A stretch of 63,305 bases of DNA from Deltaproteobacteria bacterium (GCA_011526105.1 WYAZ01000079.1:1-63305); one strand, 5' to 3'. Counted from the first letter of the stretch, positions 28,342-38,015 are shown. The notes: generated by a model from the sequence alone, not told the origin. Numbers and translations: made by a program.

Positions 28342-30608
28342 GTCTCTCCTTCGTTCTAGCCCTCGCTGCGGCTCAGGTGAGCACCACGACGACGGCGACC
28401 ACGACGAGCACGGCGACGGTGACCGTCGCGCCCGCGCCCGCGCCCGAATGGGACGGTGCGCTCGAACCTTCGGTGTCCGAGGAATACGCGCTCGAGGAGG
28501 TCTCCGTACACGCTGGGCGTCTCGACCCCTCGCGGGTCGGAGGTTCGGCGAACAAGGTCTCCGAGGCCGAGCTCGAGCGCTTCGAGTACGACGACGTGCA
28601 GCGGGTCTTGAACAAGGTGCCCGGGGTCTACGTGCGCGAGGAGGACGGCTTTGGACTTCGGCCCAACATCGGCCTGCGCGGAGGCGATCCAAATCGCAGC
28701 CAGAAGGTCACGCTCATGGAGGACGGGATCTTGCTGGGTCCGGCTCCGTACTCGGCCCCCGCCGCCTACTACTTCCCGCTCACCACTCGGATGTCGGAGA
28801 TCCAGGTCTGGAAGGGCCCGGCGGGGGTGCGTTTTGGGCCGAACACCATCGGCGGCGCGGTCGACATGCGCACGCCCGAGCTGCCGCGAGACGGGGAGCA
28901 CCACGGTCTCTTTGATGCGGCCTACGGACAGTACGCTTACGGCAAGCTGCACGGGCGCTACATGTGGGGGGACGGCGAGCGCGGCATCATGCTCGAGGCG
29001 GTGCGGCTTCAGACCGACGGCTTCAAGGAGCTCGACGGCGGGGGCAACACGGGCTTCTGGCGCAATGAGCTGGTGGTGAAGGCCGAGTACAACACGCCGC
29101 TCTCGGGGGGCGTCTCGCATCGCTTCCGGATCAAGGGGAGCTACTCGGACGAGGCCTCGAACGAGACCTACCTCGGCCTAAACGCCTCCGACTTCGAGAG
29201 CACGCCGTACCGGCGCTACGCCGCGAGTCAGCTCGATCGCATGGAGTGGCATCGCACGCTCGGGGAGCTCTCGCACACGCTCGAGGTCCATGAGCGCCTG
29301 AGCCTCACCACCACCTTGTACCGGCACGACATCTCGCGGGTCTGGAACAAGGTGAACCGGATGGGCGGCGCCGATCTCTACGACCTCATGAACGGACCCG
29401 ACGCGGGGCGGAACGCGGTCCTGCTCGCGACCCTGCGTGGCACCATCGACACCGAAGACGAGGCCGGGCTGATCTACGTGGGGCCAAATGATCGGCAGCT
29501 TTACGCGCAAGGAATTCAGAGCGATGGACGTTTGAGCCTCGACATCGGTCCGGTGCTTCAGACCGTGCAGTTTGGCGTGCGCTATCACGAGGACGAGATT
29601 CAAAGGCGCCACACCGAACGCGCGTACCGGATGCTTCGCGGCCAGCTGGTCACCGCGGACGACGAGGTCCTGCTCGAGGCGCACAACCGAGGTCAGGCCT
29701 CGGCTCTCGCAGTTTACCTCCTGGACGAAGTCGTTCTCTACGATCGGCTCTTCATCACCCCCGGCCTTCGCCTCGAGTGGGTGCGGACACGCTTCGACGA
29801 CCGCGAGCCGGGCGGTGCACCCAGGGTCGACAACGAGACCTTCGTGCTGTTGCCCGGGCTCGGGCTCTACTATCAGCTCTTCGAGTCGCTCGGGGTGCTG
29901 GCCGGAATCTATCGCGGCTTCAGCCCGGTCGGACCCGGGGTGAGCGATGCCGTCCTGCCTGAGACCGCCACCAACTACGAGGCCGGGCTGCGCTACGCGC
30001 GAGCGCAGAGTCGCGCCGAGGTGGTGGGCTTTCTCAACGACTATGAGAACCTCATCTCGAGCTGCACCTTCTCGCAGGCCTGCGACCCGGCGTTGGTCGG
30101 TACCGGCGCGCAGTTCAACGATGGCCGCGTCTTGACGCTAGGGCTCGAGGCGACGCTCTCTCATGTGCAGCCGCTTTGGACCTCGTGGTCCGCCTCGGTC
30201 GACGTTTCGTACACGCTCACGCGCTCGGAGTTTCAGGCGAGCTTCGCTTCACCCATCTACCGGGTCGAGGTCGAGGCCGGCGACGAGCGGCCTCACATCC
30301 CCAATCATCAGGGCACGCTCAAGCTGGGGCTCATGAGCGCCGATCTCGGCGTGTACGCGGCGCTCACCTACGTGGGCGAGATGCGAGACCAGCCCGGGCA
30401 GGGCGAGATTCCGGAAGCGCTGCGCATTGAGGAGGCGTTCATCCTCGACCTGGGCGCAGATGTCTCGCTCTCCGACGAAGGCTCGGTCTACGCCCGAATC
30501 GACAACGCCCTCGGCTATGACTACCTCGCGGGCCGGCAGCCCTTCGGCCCTCGGCCGGGCAAGCCGTTCACGTTCTTCGTGGGCTACCGTCACCGCTTCG
30601 GAGACTGA
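28338..30608 (+). CDS. TonB-dependent outer-membrane receptor, ferric-dicitrate type
   Basis: A 756-residue receptor. After a short Thr/Ala/Pro-rich N terminus, EYALEEVSVHAG is TonB-box-like, followed by the plug (VLNKVPGVYVREEDG, LRPNIGLRGGDPNRSQKV, LMEDGILLGPAPY, VWKGPAGVRFGPNTIGGAVDM) and a 22-strand barrel ending GKPFTFFVGYRHRF with terminal Phe-Gly-Asp. The plug sequence fits the FecA-like iron-complex branch. The signal peptide is odd: MSLSFVLALAAAQVS lacks positive residues, so secretion may be inefficient or the true start differs. ATG overlaps the HTTM stop. Its stop lies two bases from the convergent alpha-2-macroglobulin stop. Confidence 0.92.
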   Translation: MSLSFVLALAAAQVSTTTTATTTSTATVTVAPAPAPEWDGALEPSVSEEYALEEVSVHAGRLDPSRVGGSANKVSEAELERFEYDDVQRVLNKVPGVYVREEDGFGLRPNIGLRGGDPNRSQKVTLMEDGILLGPAPYSAPAAYYFPLTTRMSEIQVWKGPAGVRFGPNTIGGAVDMRTPELPRDGEHHGLFDAAYGQYAYGKLHGRYMWGDGERGIMLEAVRLQTDGFKELDGGGNTGFWRNELVVKAEYNTPLSGGVSHRFRIKGSYSDEASNETYLGLNASDFESTPYRRYAASQLDRMEWHRTLGELSHTLEVHERLSLTTTLYRHDISRVWNKVNRMGGADLYDLMNGPDAGRNAVLLATLRGTIDTEDEAGLIYVGPNDRQLYAQGIQSDGRLSLDIGPVLQTVQFGVRYHEDEIQRRHTERAYRMLRGQLVTADDEVLLEAHNRGQASALAVYLLDEVVLYDRLFITPGLRLEWVRTRFDDREPGGAPRVDNETFVLLPGLGLYYQLFESLGVLAGIYRGFSPVGPGVSDAVLPETATNYEAGLRYARAQSRAEVVGFLNDYENLISSCTFSQACDPALVGTGAQFNDGRVLTLGLEATLSHVQPLWTSWSASVDVSYTLTRSEFQASFASPIYRVEVEAGDERPHIPNHQGTLKLGLMSADLGVYAALTYVGEMRDQPGQGEIPEALRIEEAFILDLGADVSLSDEGSVYARIDNALGYDYLAGRQPFGPRPGKPFTFFVGYRHRFGD

Positions 30609-30610
30609 GG

Positions 30611-33600
30611 CTACGGATCGACGGTGAAGGCCACGGGCGCGACCTCGGTGCGGATCGTGGGCTCATAGTACACGTACATCTCGGATGCCGGGGCTTCCGC
30701 GGCGGCGACCAAGGTCGGCACGAAACGCGTCGCGAGTGATCGCGGGACCCCGCTCTCGAGGCCCATCAAGTAGAAGGTGACGAAGCGATCGTCCATCTCG
30801 TAGCGCGCCGCGCGGCCGCTGGCGACGATGGCTTCGAGGTCTTCCGTCATGGGTGCGAAGCCTGGGGCCCGGCCCACGCGCACCATCACCTGATCGCGGG
30901 TGCCCACGCCTTGGTAGGTGGCCACCACGTTGGCCTGCACGGTCTGACCCACGCTCAGGGAGGTGTTCGGCCACTCCACCTGAAGCGAGAGCTGGGCGTC
31001 TGCGGCCGGCGCCTCGTTGGGCCGGTACGCGACGCGACTGAGCTGATAGGTCAGCTTGCCGGTGCCGTTCAGGCGCACCTCGACCGAACTCTGACCGGCG
31101 CCCATGTACGGCGTGAGGTCGAACTTGCGGAGGAGGTCGCCGGTCTCGGGGGTGACCGCGATGGAATCAATCGCCTGGCCGTTGATCTCGATCTCGAAGA
31201 GACCGTTTGCGTCCGAGCCCTGTGGTGAAGCGGCCGCGAGCAGGGCTCGAAGCGCGTTCATGGTGGCCTGGGTGTTGTACCAGCTCCCCACGGAGTCCTT
31301 GTTCGAGACGAGGAAGCGCATCGCGCCGGCCGCGTTTTCGGGGTGAGCGCGCGCCTGGATGAGGCCATAGGCGACGAGGCCGGTGGTCTCGATGGCGGCG
31401 GCATCTCCGCCGGCGCCGGTCCAGGACGGGGCCTCGGTGGGCCACTTCACGCGGCCTTCGGTGTCCGCGAGCTTCATGGCGTCGAGACGAGCGAGCAGCC
31501 TCGAGGTCTCGGCGCCGTTCGGGCGAGTCATCGCCAGCGCGTTCATGGCGAGCGCGTGGGCGTAGAGATCATCGGCCGCGGGTGGATGCTGCTCGATCCA
31601 GGTCGCGGCGCGCTCGACCGCGGGCGCGGCCAAGCCGGTGTGCGCCAGGGCCCAGGCGATAAACGCGGTGGTTCGCACGTCGCTGGTGCCGAGCACCTCG
31701 TTGCCCGAGTGCAAAGCGTCACCCGAGGGCCATCGGCCATCGGCCTCTTGCTGCTCGAGGAGCCATCGCATGGTGCGCTCGCGCACCGCCGGATCAATCT
31801 CGATGATCGATTCGAGATCATCGAGGTGCCAGAGCATGATGGCGGAGAGAATCCGGTTGCCGGGGTCGTTGTCGCCCCACCAGTTGAAGCCGCCGGTCGG
31901 GCTCTCGAAGGTGAGCAAGCGCTGATAGCCGCGGGTGACGACCGCCACCATCGACTCGCGCATCTCGGGGGTCATCTGCCCGGTGGCCTCCATGTACGTG
32001 ACCACGAGCGTGTTCGGCCAGGCGGTGGACGTAGTCTGCTCGAAGCAACCACTGGGCTCCTTGACCATGGCCTCCATGCCTTGCACCGCTTGGGCGGCAA
32101 AGCCGGGGGTCAAGGAGAGCGTGACCTTGGTCCCGCCTTCGACGGCATCCGCGGGCACGGTGATGGTGTGTACGTTCGAGGTGAGCTCTCCGAGCTCGTC
32201 CGAGAAGCTGAGATCCTCGCGGGTGCCGTTCGGGGTCACGGAGGCCACGCGGACCAGCGCGTCGGTGACGGCGCCGGCGGCGCCGCGAAGAGTCAGCGCG
32301 TGATCCCCCGCCTGCTCGGCCCGGATGCGGAACCGCACCGAACGAACCTCGCTCGGCTCGAGGCTCACCGACTGAGATGCGCTCGAGAGGATGCTCATCC
32401 AGGGCGCGGCCTCGAGGGTGACGGTGACGTTCTGCGGCTCGGCGAGGTAGTTGTAGACGACCGCGGGGACCTCCACCTCGTCGCCTCGGGTGAGGTTCGA
32501 GGGCATCGTGAGATCGACGAAGAAGCGCTGGAAGGTTCTAAAGCCCAGCCGCTGGCTTCCGAGCAGGCCGTCCTGGGTGGAAGCCTGCGCGGTGAGGCGC
32601 CAGGTGGTGATCGAGTGGGCCAGCGGAAACTGGATGTTCGCGCGTCCGCTCGAGTCCGTGACCAGCTTGGGCCGACTGAAGATCGTCTCGCGGAAGTCCG
32701 TGCGCACCTTGGCGCCGCCGCCGCCTTCTTCGCCGCTCTTGGCGTTGGGCGCGGGCTCGGCCGCCGGGGGTGCGTTCCCCGGCGCGTCATCAAACGCGCC
32801 GAAGGCCTCGGGGCCACCTCGACCCGGTCCTTGGTTTTCGGCCCAGGTGCCGTCGGCGTCGATGGAGTCCTCGTCCGCCCAGAAGATGAACTCGTACGCG
32901 ATGCGGTGGGTGACGTCGTCCCCGGTCTCGAAGCGTTCGTCGGCGCCAGCGGAGATCATGGTGAGCTCCATTCCGCGGTTCGGAGCGCTGAGTTCGGCCC
33001 GGTAGTATTGGCCGAACGCATCGACGGAGCGCTCCGCCATGGCGCGCACGATCGCAGGGGCGTTCATGCGCGTGACGTCGCCGTCGTCGACCAAAGAGAT
33101 GACCCTCCGCATGAGGCGCATCGTGTCGCGCTCGACCTTGTCGGAGAGCGCGTCGCGCACCAGCGGCATCTCTTCGCGGACCGAGTTGTAGTCGAGGCCC
33201 ACGAAGCTGTTCGTGGCCGCGCCGGCGAGCATGAGCTCGGCGAGCTTCTCCTTGGCCGCATCGGCCTCGGGGGCAAACAGGGCGGCGGCCGAGCGCCCGA
33301 GGGCGGAGGTGTTCGGATCGAGCACGCGCGGATCGAGGGCGAAGGCCAGGTAGAGGTCGTCTCGTGGTTCGCCGCCCAGGGCGAAGACCGCCTCGTCCAC
33401 CGCGGAGAGGCCCAGGGCCGCGACCTTGGGGTTGCCGGCGCCGTCCGTGACCTGGACGGCGATGTTGGCGTTCTCACCCGGGCCGTAGGTCTCACGGTCG
33501 GGCTGCATCACGATGCTGAGTCGATCGTCGGCGATGACCAAGCTCTTTCGGTGACCCAGCAGAGCACGGCCGCTCTCGGCGAGCTGGAACGCGTCGAACA

Positions 33601-35440
33601 GCAGCACGCCGCCCTGTTCGGTCTCGATCGCGAACTCGGCCTCGGCCACGCCGCCCTCGAGCTCGAGCGGGATCGTCCTCACCGACACGCCGCCGCGGAA
33701 GACATCGAGGAACACCCGACCGCTGTCGAGCTTGGAGTGCACCTGTAGGTGAGCGACCTCGCCCGCGCGGTAGACCGACTTGTCGCTTCGCACCAGGAGC
33801 CGATTCGCATCGGCGGTAAACGCGATCGCTCGATTGCGGCTGCGGCCCGCGCCGTCGACGGCGGTGACGGAGAGGGCGGTGTCGGTCTCGGGCGCGGTGA
33901 AGCGGATACGCGCGAGGCCGTCCGCATCGGTGCTCAGGTTCGCGAGCGGGCCCGCGCCATCGATGCTGAGGTCCGCGACGAGCGGCTGGCCCAGAGGATC
34001 GGAGACCAGGATGAAGACCGTGTTTTCGACGCCGGGCACGAGCACTCCGGCTTCTGCGATGGCCTTGATGACGATCGCGTCCTTGGTCAAGACCAGCGTC
34101 GTGCCGCCGACCTCGCGCTGCTCTGCGGTGTCGGTGACGGTGGCCTCGATGAAGAGGCGTTCGCTCGCGTCCTCGATCTTGGGTCCCGAGACCTCTGCGA
34201 TCGGGAGCTGGTACGCGAGCACCCCTTCGGCCGTGGTCTGACCGGTGGTGCTGCCGGCGATCTCGCCGCTCGAGAGTTTGGCGGTGATCGCCACCTGGGC
34301 GCCCGCGACGGGGAGGCCAAAGAGGTATCGGGCCTCGATGTGGCCGGTGAGCGTATCGCCGGGCCTCGCAAAGCTCTGATCCGCCTTCACCGCAACGCGA
34401 AGCTTGGGCAGCGTGTAGCGAACGACCGGGACCTTCTCTTCCGTCCGGGCCCCGGCGGTCTCCACCGTGAAGGTCCACTCGCCTTCGTTGACCTCGGTGT
34501 CGGTGGGCACGTCCATGGACGCGATGCCGTAGTTGTCGGTCTCGGTGCTGCGTCTGAAGACCTTGTTCCCTTTGCCGTCCTTGGCCTCGAAGCGCACGGC
34601 GGTATTGGCGACCGGTCGCTTGTCGGCCGTGGTCAAGGCGAGGGTGCGCAGGTGCAAGGTCTGGCCAGGTTTGTAGATGGTCTTGTCGAAGGAGAGGGCG
34701 AGCTTCTCTTCTCTGACGAGGCGGAGGCGCGTGTTCGTCCACGCCAAGCTGCCCTCGTGACGCACTTCGATGCGCACGTCGCCTTCGGTGACGCCCGTGG
34801 GCAGCGAAAGCTCGAGCTCGAGTTCGCCGCGCTCGTTGGTGAGGCCTTGGCCGAGGGTCTCGGGCGGTTGATCCTCGATCACGAGCTGCGCCAAGACCTC
34901 GGCGCTCGGCTTCGCGGCGCTGGTCTCGGGGTCGCGGGTGATCACGCGGAGGCGCGTGGTGCCGCCCGCCGGGACGTCGGTGGCGCCTCGAACGTGCACC
35001 TCGAGGGTGCCGAGGGCGGCGTAGAGGCTGCGTTTGCCGCGAAGCTCGCCGTCGTCGGTATCGATGCTCCAGACGAGGACGAGCGGCGCGGTGTTGGGCC
35101 GCGTGATGTTCGCGGGCAAGCCGGCAAGACGAATGCGATGGGTCTCGGAGTCGGTCTTTTGAGCGAACTCGAGCTTGGCCGTCGCCAACTCGGCCTCTTT
35201 GGCGTCGGAGACGTCGATGAGGCGGAGCGAGAGCTCGCCTTCGAGCACGGCGCCGCGCTTCTTCATCACGGGAATCGTGATCTCGGCGGTGACCCCGTCG
35301 ATGGAGGCGCGAATTTCGCGCTCGTGCACCAGCGCGCTGGCGTTTTCGAAGACCTCGGGAGGTCCGACGGGTCCATCGACGTTGGTGCTGCAGCCAGCGA
35401 AGACGAAAAGGGTGGGCAGGGCGAGTCGAGTGCAGTTCAT
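30611..35440 (-). CDS. Alpha-2-macroglobulin family lipoprotein with thioester
   Basis: A 1609-residue lipoprotein (signal MNCTRLALPTLFVFAGC, C17). The N-terminal half is a chain of MG beta-domains (for example KTIYKPGQTLHLRTL, KSVYRAGEVAHLQVH, ETYGPGENANIAVQV). A Gly/Ala-rich insertion precedes the A2M domain (TDSSGRANIQFPLAHSITTW). The thioester motif G-C1132-F-E-Q is intact, followed by the alpha-helical TED. Bacterial A2Ms are thought to trap attacking proteases covalently at the cell surface. In E. coli the homologue (YfhM) pairs with PbpC; no pbpC is visible here. Start ATG 35440 was chosen for the signal peptide. Confidence 0.94.
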   Translation of the reverse strand: MNCTRLALPTLFVFAGCSTNVDGPVGPPEVFENASALVHEREIRASIDGVTAEITIPVMKKRGAVLEGELSLRLIDVSDAKEAELATAKLEFAQKTDSETHRIRLAGLPANITRPNTAPLVLVWSIDTDDGELRGKRSLYAALGTLEVHVRGATDVPAGGTTRLRVITRDPETSAAKPSAEVLAQLVIEDQPPETLGQGLTNERGELELELSLPTGVTEGDVRIEVRHEGSLAWTNTRLRLVREEKLALSFDKTIYKPGQTLHLRTLALTTADKRPVANTAVRFEAKDGKGNKVFRRSTETDNYGIASMDVPTDTEVNEGEWTFTVETAGARTEEKVPVVRYTLPKLRVAVKADQSFARPGDTLTGHIEARYLFGLPVAGAQVAITAKLSSGEIAGSTTGQTTAEGVLAYQLPIAEVSGPKIEDASERLFIEATVTDTAEQREVGGTTLVLTKDAIVIKAIAEAGVLVPGVENTVFILVSDPLGQPLVADLSIDGAGPLANLSTDADGLARIRFTAPETDTALSVTAVDGAGRSRNRAIAFTADANRLLVRSDKSVYRAGEVAHLQVHSKLDSGRVFLDVFRGGVSVRTIPLELEGGVAEAEFAIETEQGGVLLFDAFQLAESGRALLGHRKSLVIADDRLSIVMQPDRETYGPGENANIAVQVTDGAGNPKVAALGLSAVDEAVFALGGEPRDDLYLAFALDPRVLDPNTSALGRSAAALFAPEADAAKEKLAELMLAGAATNSFVGLDYNSVREEMPLVRDALSDKVERDTMRLMRRVISLVDDGDVTRMNAPAIVRAMAERSVDAFGQYYRAELSAPNRGMELTMISAGADERFETGDDVTHRIAYEFIFWADEDSIDADGTWAENQGPGRGGPEAFGAFDDAPGNAPPAAEPAPNAKSGEEGGGGAKVRTDFRETIFSRPKLVTDSSGRANIQFPLAHSITTWRLTAQASTQDGLLGSQRLGFRTFQRFFVDLTMPSNLTRGDEVEVPAVVYNYLAEPQNVTVTLEAAPWMSILSSASQSVSLEPSEVRSVRFRIRAEQAGDHALTLRGAAGAVTDALVRVASVTPNGTREDLSFSDELGELTSNVHTITVPADAVEGGTKVTLSLTPGFAAQAVQGMEAMVKEPSGCFEQTTSTAWPNTLVVTYMEATGQMTPEMRESMVAVVTRGYQRLLTFESPTGGFNWWGDNDPGNRILSAIMLWHLDDLESIIEIDPAVRERTMRWLLEQQEADGRWPSGDALHSGNEVLGTSDVRTTAFIAWALAHTGLAAPAVERAATWIEQHPPAADDLYAHALAMNALAMTRPNGAETSRLLARLDAMKLADTEGRVKWPTEAPSWTGAGGDAAAIETTGLVAYGLIQARAHPENAAGAMRFLVSNKDSVGSWYNTQATMNALRALLAAASPQGSDANGLFEIEINGQAIDSIAVTPETGDLLRKFDLTPYMGAGQSSVEVRLNGTGKLTYQLSRVAYRPNEAPAADAQLSLQVEWPNTSLSVGQTVQANVVATYQGVGTRDQVMVRVGRAPGFAPMTEDLEAIVASGRAARYEMDDRFVTFYLMGLESGVPRSLATRFVPTLVAAAEAPASEMYVYYEPTIRTEVAPVAFTVDP

Positions 35441-35589
35441 GGTGGATCCCAGCCGCCCACCAAGCACTTGGCGTGCCGAAGGCGGATCCAAGTGTTCTCG
35501 CGCACACAGGACGGAGTTCCGCGATTCGGGCCGCGAAGGGCTCGGGAAACTGAAGGGGCTACCTGTAGGAGAGAGGCGGGGGTCGAGAA

Positions 35590-35605
35590 GCGTGGGGCCC
35601 CACGC
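35590..35605. repeat. Perfect 16-base GC palindrome
   Basis: GCGTGGGGCCCCACGC is a perfect palindrome, followed at 35611-35622 by a second GGGGCCCC block and a short T-rich stretch (TTCTT). It lies in the 262-base gap between the cysteine-rich lipoprotein gene and the alpha-2-macroglobulin gene, both on the minus strand. It could end the upstream transcript in either direction, but no real U-run is present, so the terminator reading is weak. The rest of that gap shows nothing I can name. Confidence 0.4.
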
Positions 35606-35702
35606 GGACGGCGCGGGGCCCCTTCTTCCAGCCAGAGGCAGATGGCGTTGTTCGCTCGGTAGAACGGAGTGTGATCCGTCCTACTCAGGTGCCAACCGCC
35701 GG

Positions 35703-37850
35703 TTACTGACAGTTCAGGGTCAGGCCCCAGCCGTTCACAGTGCCGAGATCGCCACCACCGTTGTCGGACACCAGAAGCGTCCAGTCGCCGGCTGGGTCCT
35801 CGCCGTTGAATGCAGCCAAGGGCTCGGCTGAGGTCAGGTCCACGCCGTACGTACCCACGATGTCATCGGCCGAGCTACCCGTCCTGTTGTGCAGCCGCAC
35901 CGTCGTGCCGGCAGGACTGGTGAGGTCCAGGATCAGATCTCCCCGCCAGGTATGGGTGATGTCCATGGGCACCCGGGTACCTGCGAGGACGCAGGCCGGC
36001 GTCGCGGGCACGTTCAAGGTCGTGCTCACGCCGATGGCGTCATCGTCGGGAATCGCGAGCGCGGGCGTGGCGCTCACCGTGATGTCTCCGGCCTCGAGCT
36101 GGCAGTTCCCGTCGCAGCCGTCGCCAGGGGTGGTGTTGCCGTCATCGCACTGTTCACCCGAGTCGAGAGTGCCATCCCCACAGGCGGGCGCGAGGCAGAC
36201 CGCGTTGTTCGCGGGGTCGATGTTCCCGGGGCACCCGCTGCCGGTGTTGCAGCTGCCTGCGTTCGTGCAGAAGCCGCACGCTGCGGTCGTGGCGTTCGCG
36301 CAGTCCGGATCGACCACCCCGCAGCCGCAGTCACAACCATCGCCGCCGCCGAAGTAGTTGGGGTTGCACGTCCACGTAGCCGGCGTTTCGATCTCGCAGA
36401 GATCGCTGCAGCCGTCGCCGGAGATCAGGTTTCCATCGTCGCAGGCTTCGTCGCCCTCGATGGTGCCGTTGCCGCAGTCGGCTATGAGGCACTGGGTGGT
36501 GTCCGTGGGCTGCACCCAGAGCGTGCAGTTGGGCTCGAAGGGGTCGCCGCCGCAGGCGTCACAGTACTGACAGGACGCCACGTTGGCGTCCGGGCAGTCG
36601 CTGTCGGCGGCCCCGCACCCGCAGTCGCAGAAGTTGTCTGCAAAGAACTCCGGATCGCAGGTCCAGTTCGCCGGAAGCACCCGTGCGACCCCGGTCAGCG
36701 TGAGTGCGTAGGAAGGGACGATGCCCATGCCTTCGATGTTCACGATGAGCACCGCGTAGTCGCCGGCCGGGACGAGCCCGCTCAGGAAGATCTCGTTGCC
36801 GAGCGCACCCATCCCCTCGGTCACCGAGCTGAACCGGGCCTGCCAGCCGGAACCGTCATTAAACAGGAGGGCGAGGTCCATGTCTCCGGTCGTCGAGGTG
36901 ACGGCGTTGATGAGCGAGCCGTCGATGAGCAGGTCTTCTGCGACCGTGAGCCGGTAGAAGTAGAGGTCGTTGTCCGCCAACGGACCTCCGTTGGTGCTCA
37001 AGGTGCCCCCGATGGTGAGTGTGCCCAAATCGGGTCCGATCACGCAGTTCGAAGGCTGGCCAGTGCAGTTGTATGGGGGCTCGATGTTGCAGCCGCCGCT
37101 GCAGCCGTCGCCGACGGTGAGGTTGCCGTCGTCACAGACCTCGTCCGCTTCAATGATTCCGTTTCCGCAGCCCGCTGGCGCCACGCAGCCGCTGGTGTCG
37201 AGCGTGCAGTTGGCGGCGCAGGCGAGCGTGCCGCTCTCGAAGCCGAGCCCGACGCACGTGAAGTTCCGGAGGTCGGTGCCATCGCAGGCCTCGTTGCCTT
37301 CCGCGGTGCCGTTCGGGCACACCGGGGCGCCCGCGCAGCCCGCGGTCACGAAGGACGCGCAGTCGGTGGCGCAAGCGAGTGTTCCGGCGCCAAAGCCCAA
37401 GTCCTCGCAACTCGTGTTGCGGAGGTCGGTGCCGTCGCAGACTTCAGCCGCCTCGGCGAGGTTGTTGCTGCAGCTCGAGGTCACGCTGCCGTCGAGGATG
37501 CCGGCGTCGGTGCCGGCGTCGGTGCCGGCGTCGGTGCCGGCGTCAGTGGTGACGGTCCCGGTGTCGGTGGGGCCGGCGTCTGCGCCGCTGTCGATCGGGA
37601 TGCCGGTGTCCGTGGTGCCGGTGTCGGGCGTGCCGGTGTCGCGCACGCCGGTGTCGGTGGGCACCGTCGCGTCCGGGTGGATGCCGGTGTCGACCGGTCC
37701 GCCCGCGTCGCGGCGAACGCCGGTGTCGACGATGACGCCGGTGTCGGTCTCGCCCTCGGAGTCCCCGCAAGCGGTGGCGCCGAGCGAAAGCGCGGCGAAG
37801 AGAAGGAGTCCCGACCAGGTCGGGCGCGCATTCGAGCTTCTACAGTTCAT
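35703..37850 (-). CDS. Myxobacterial cysteine-rich repeat lipoprotein with C-terminal P domain
   Basis: A 715-residue lipoprotein (MNCRSSNARP start after AAAGGAAA; lipobox near C28). Residues 30-125 are an extreme Asp/Thr/Gly linker. Then come two CDGTDLRN-type Cys repeats, three CGNG-x-E-x-C-DDGN-x-GDGC repeats (DUF4215/myxococcus cysteine-rich type), a beta-sandwich resembling a PPC domain (about 270-390), two W-x-C-x-F-x-CDCGCG modules, and a C-terminal proprotein-convertase P domain with DITHTWRGDLILDLTSPAGT and NGEDPAGDWTL. No protease domain is present, which is unusual because P domains normally follow subtilases. It is likely a surface protein, perhaps adhesive. A coding 12-base tandem repeat lies in the linker. 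Confidence 0.82.
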   Translation of the reverse strand: MNCRSSNARPTWSGLLLFAALSLGATACGDSEGETDTGVIVDTGVRRDAGGPVDTGIHPDATVPTDTGVRDTGTPDTGTTDTGIPIDSGADAGPTDTGTVTTDAGTDAGTDAGTDAGILDGSVTSSCSNNLAEAAEVCDGTDLRNTSCEDLGFGAGTLACATDCASFVTAGCAGAPVCPNGTAEGNEACDGTDLRNFTCVGLGFESGTLACAANCTLDTSGCVAPAGCGNGIIEADEVCDDGNLTVGDGCSGGCNIEPPYNCTGQPSNCVIGPDLGTLTIGGTLSTNGGPLADNDLYFYRLTVAEDLLIDGSLINAVTSTTGDMDLALLFNDGSGWQARFSSVTEGMGALGNEIFLSGLVPAGDYAVLIVNIEGMGIVPSYALTLTGVARVLPANWTCDPEFFADNFCDCGCGAADSDCPDANVASCQYCDACGGDPFEPNCTLWVQPTDTTQCLIADCGNGTIEGDEACDDGNLISGDGCSDLCEIETPATWTCNPNYFGGGDGCDCGCGVVDPDCANATTAACGFCTNAGSCNTGSGCPGNIDPANNAVCLAPACGDGTLDSGEQCDDGNTTPGDGCDGNCQLEAGDITVSATPALAIPDDDAIGVSTTLNVPATPACVLAGTRVPMDITHTWRGDLILDLTSPAGTTVRLHNRTGSSADDIVGTYGVDLTSAEPLAAFNGEDPAGDWTLLVSDNGGGDLGTVNGWGLTLNCQ
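37501..37548 (-). repeat. 12-base tandem repeat, four copies, within the lipoprotein linker
   Basis: The unit CCGGCGTCGGTG occurs three times exactly and a fourth time with one change. It encodes the GTDA repeat of the cysteine-rich lipoprotein linker on the minus strand. Since the unit is a multiple of three, copy-number change would alter linker length without a frameshift. Confidence 0.9.
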
Positions 37851-37928
37851 GTTGATTTCCTTTGGAGCGCCCGAAGACGACACCGTTGTTGTTGGAAGTT
37901 GAGGTCCAGGCTGAAGTGGACGCAGATG

Positions 37929-38015
37929 CGGAGACGGAGGGATTCGAACCCTCGGTGAGTGTTACCCCACACACGATTTCCAGTCGTGCACCTTCAGCCA
38001 CTCGGCCACGTCTCC
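37929..38015 (-). tRNA. tRNA-Ser (anticodon GGA)
   Basis: The minus strand folds as a class II tRNA. Acceptor GGAGACG/CGTCTCC pairs fully, the anticodon stem CGACT/AATCG region closes loop CTGGAAA with anticodon GGA, there is a long variable arm (GTGGGGTAACACTCAC), and the T arm has GGTTCGAATCC. CCA is not encoded (the bases after the discriminator read CAT), so it must be added by nucleotidyltransferase, unlike tRNA-Arg in this window. Confidence 0.96.

Noticed and set aside
31343-33748. An 801-codon open frame antisense to the alpha-2-macroglobulin gene
   Set aside because: Shadow frame: no recognisable domain, whereas the minus strand carries the MG domains and thioester.
35590-35622. GC palindrome as an intrinsic terminator
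   Set aside because: Stem is strong, but only TTCTT follows and there is no U-run on either strand; kept only as a palindrome.
37501-37548. Tandem repeats as a possible CRISPR array
   Set aside because: Units are 12 bases, contiguous and without spacers, and they encode a GTDA linker in the lipoprotein.
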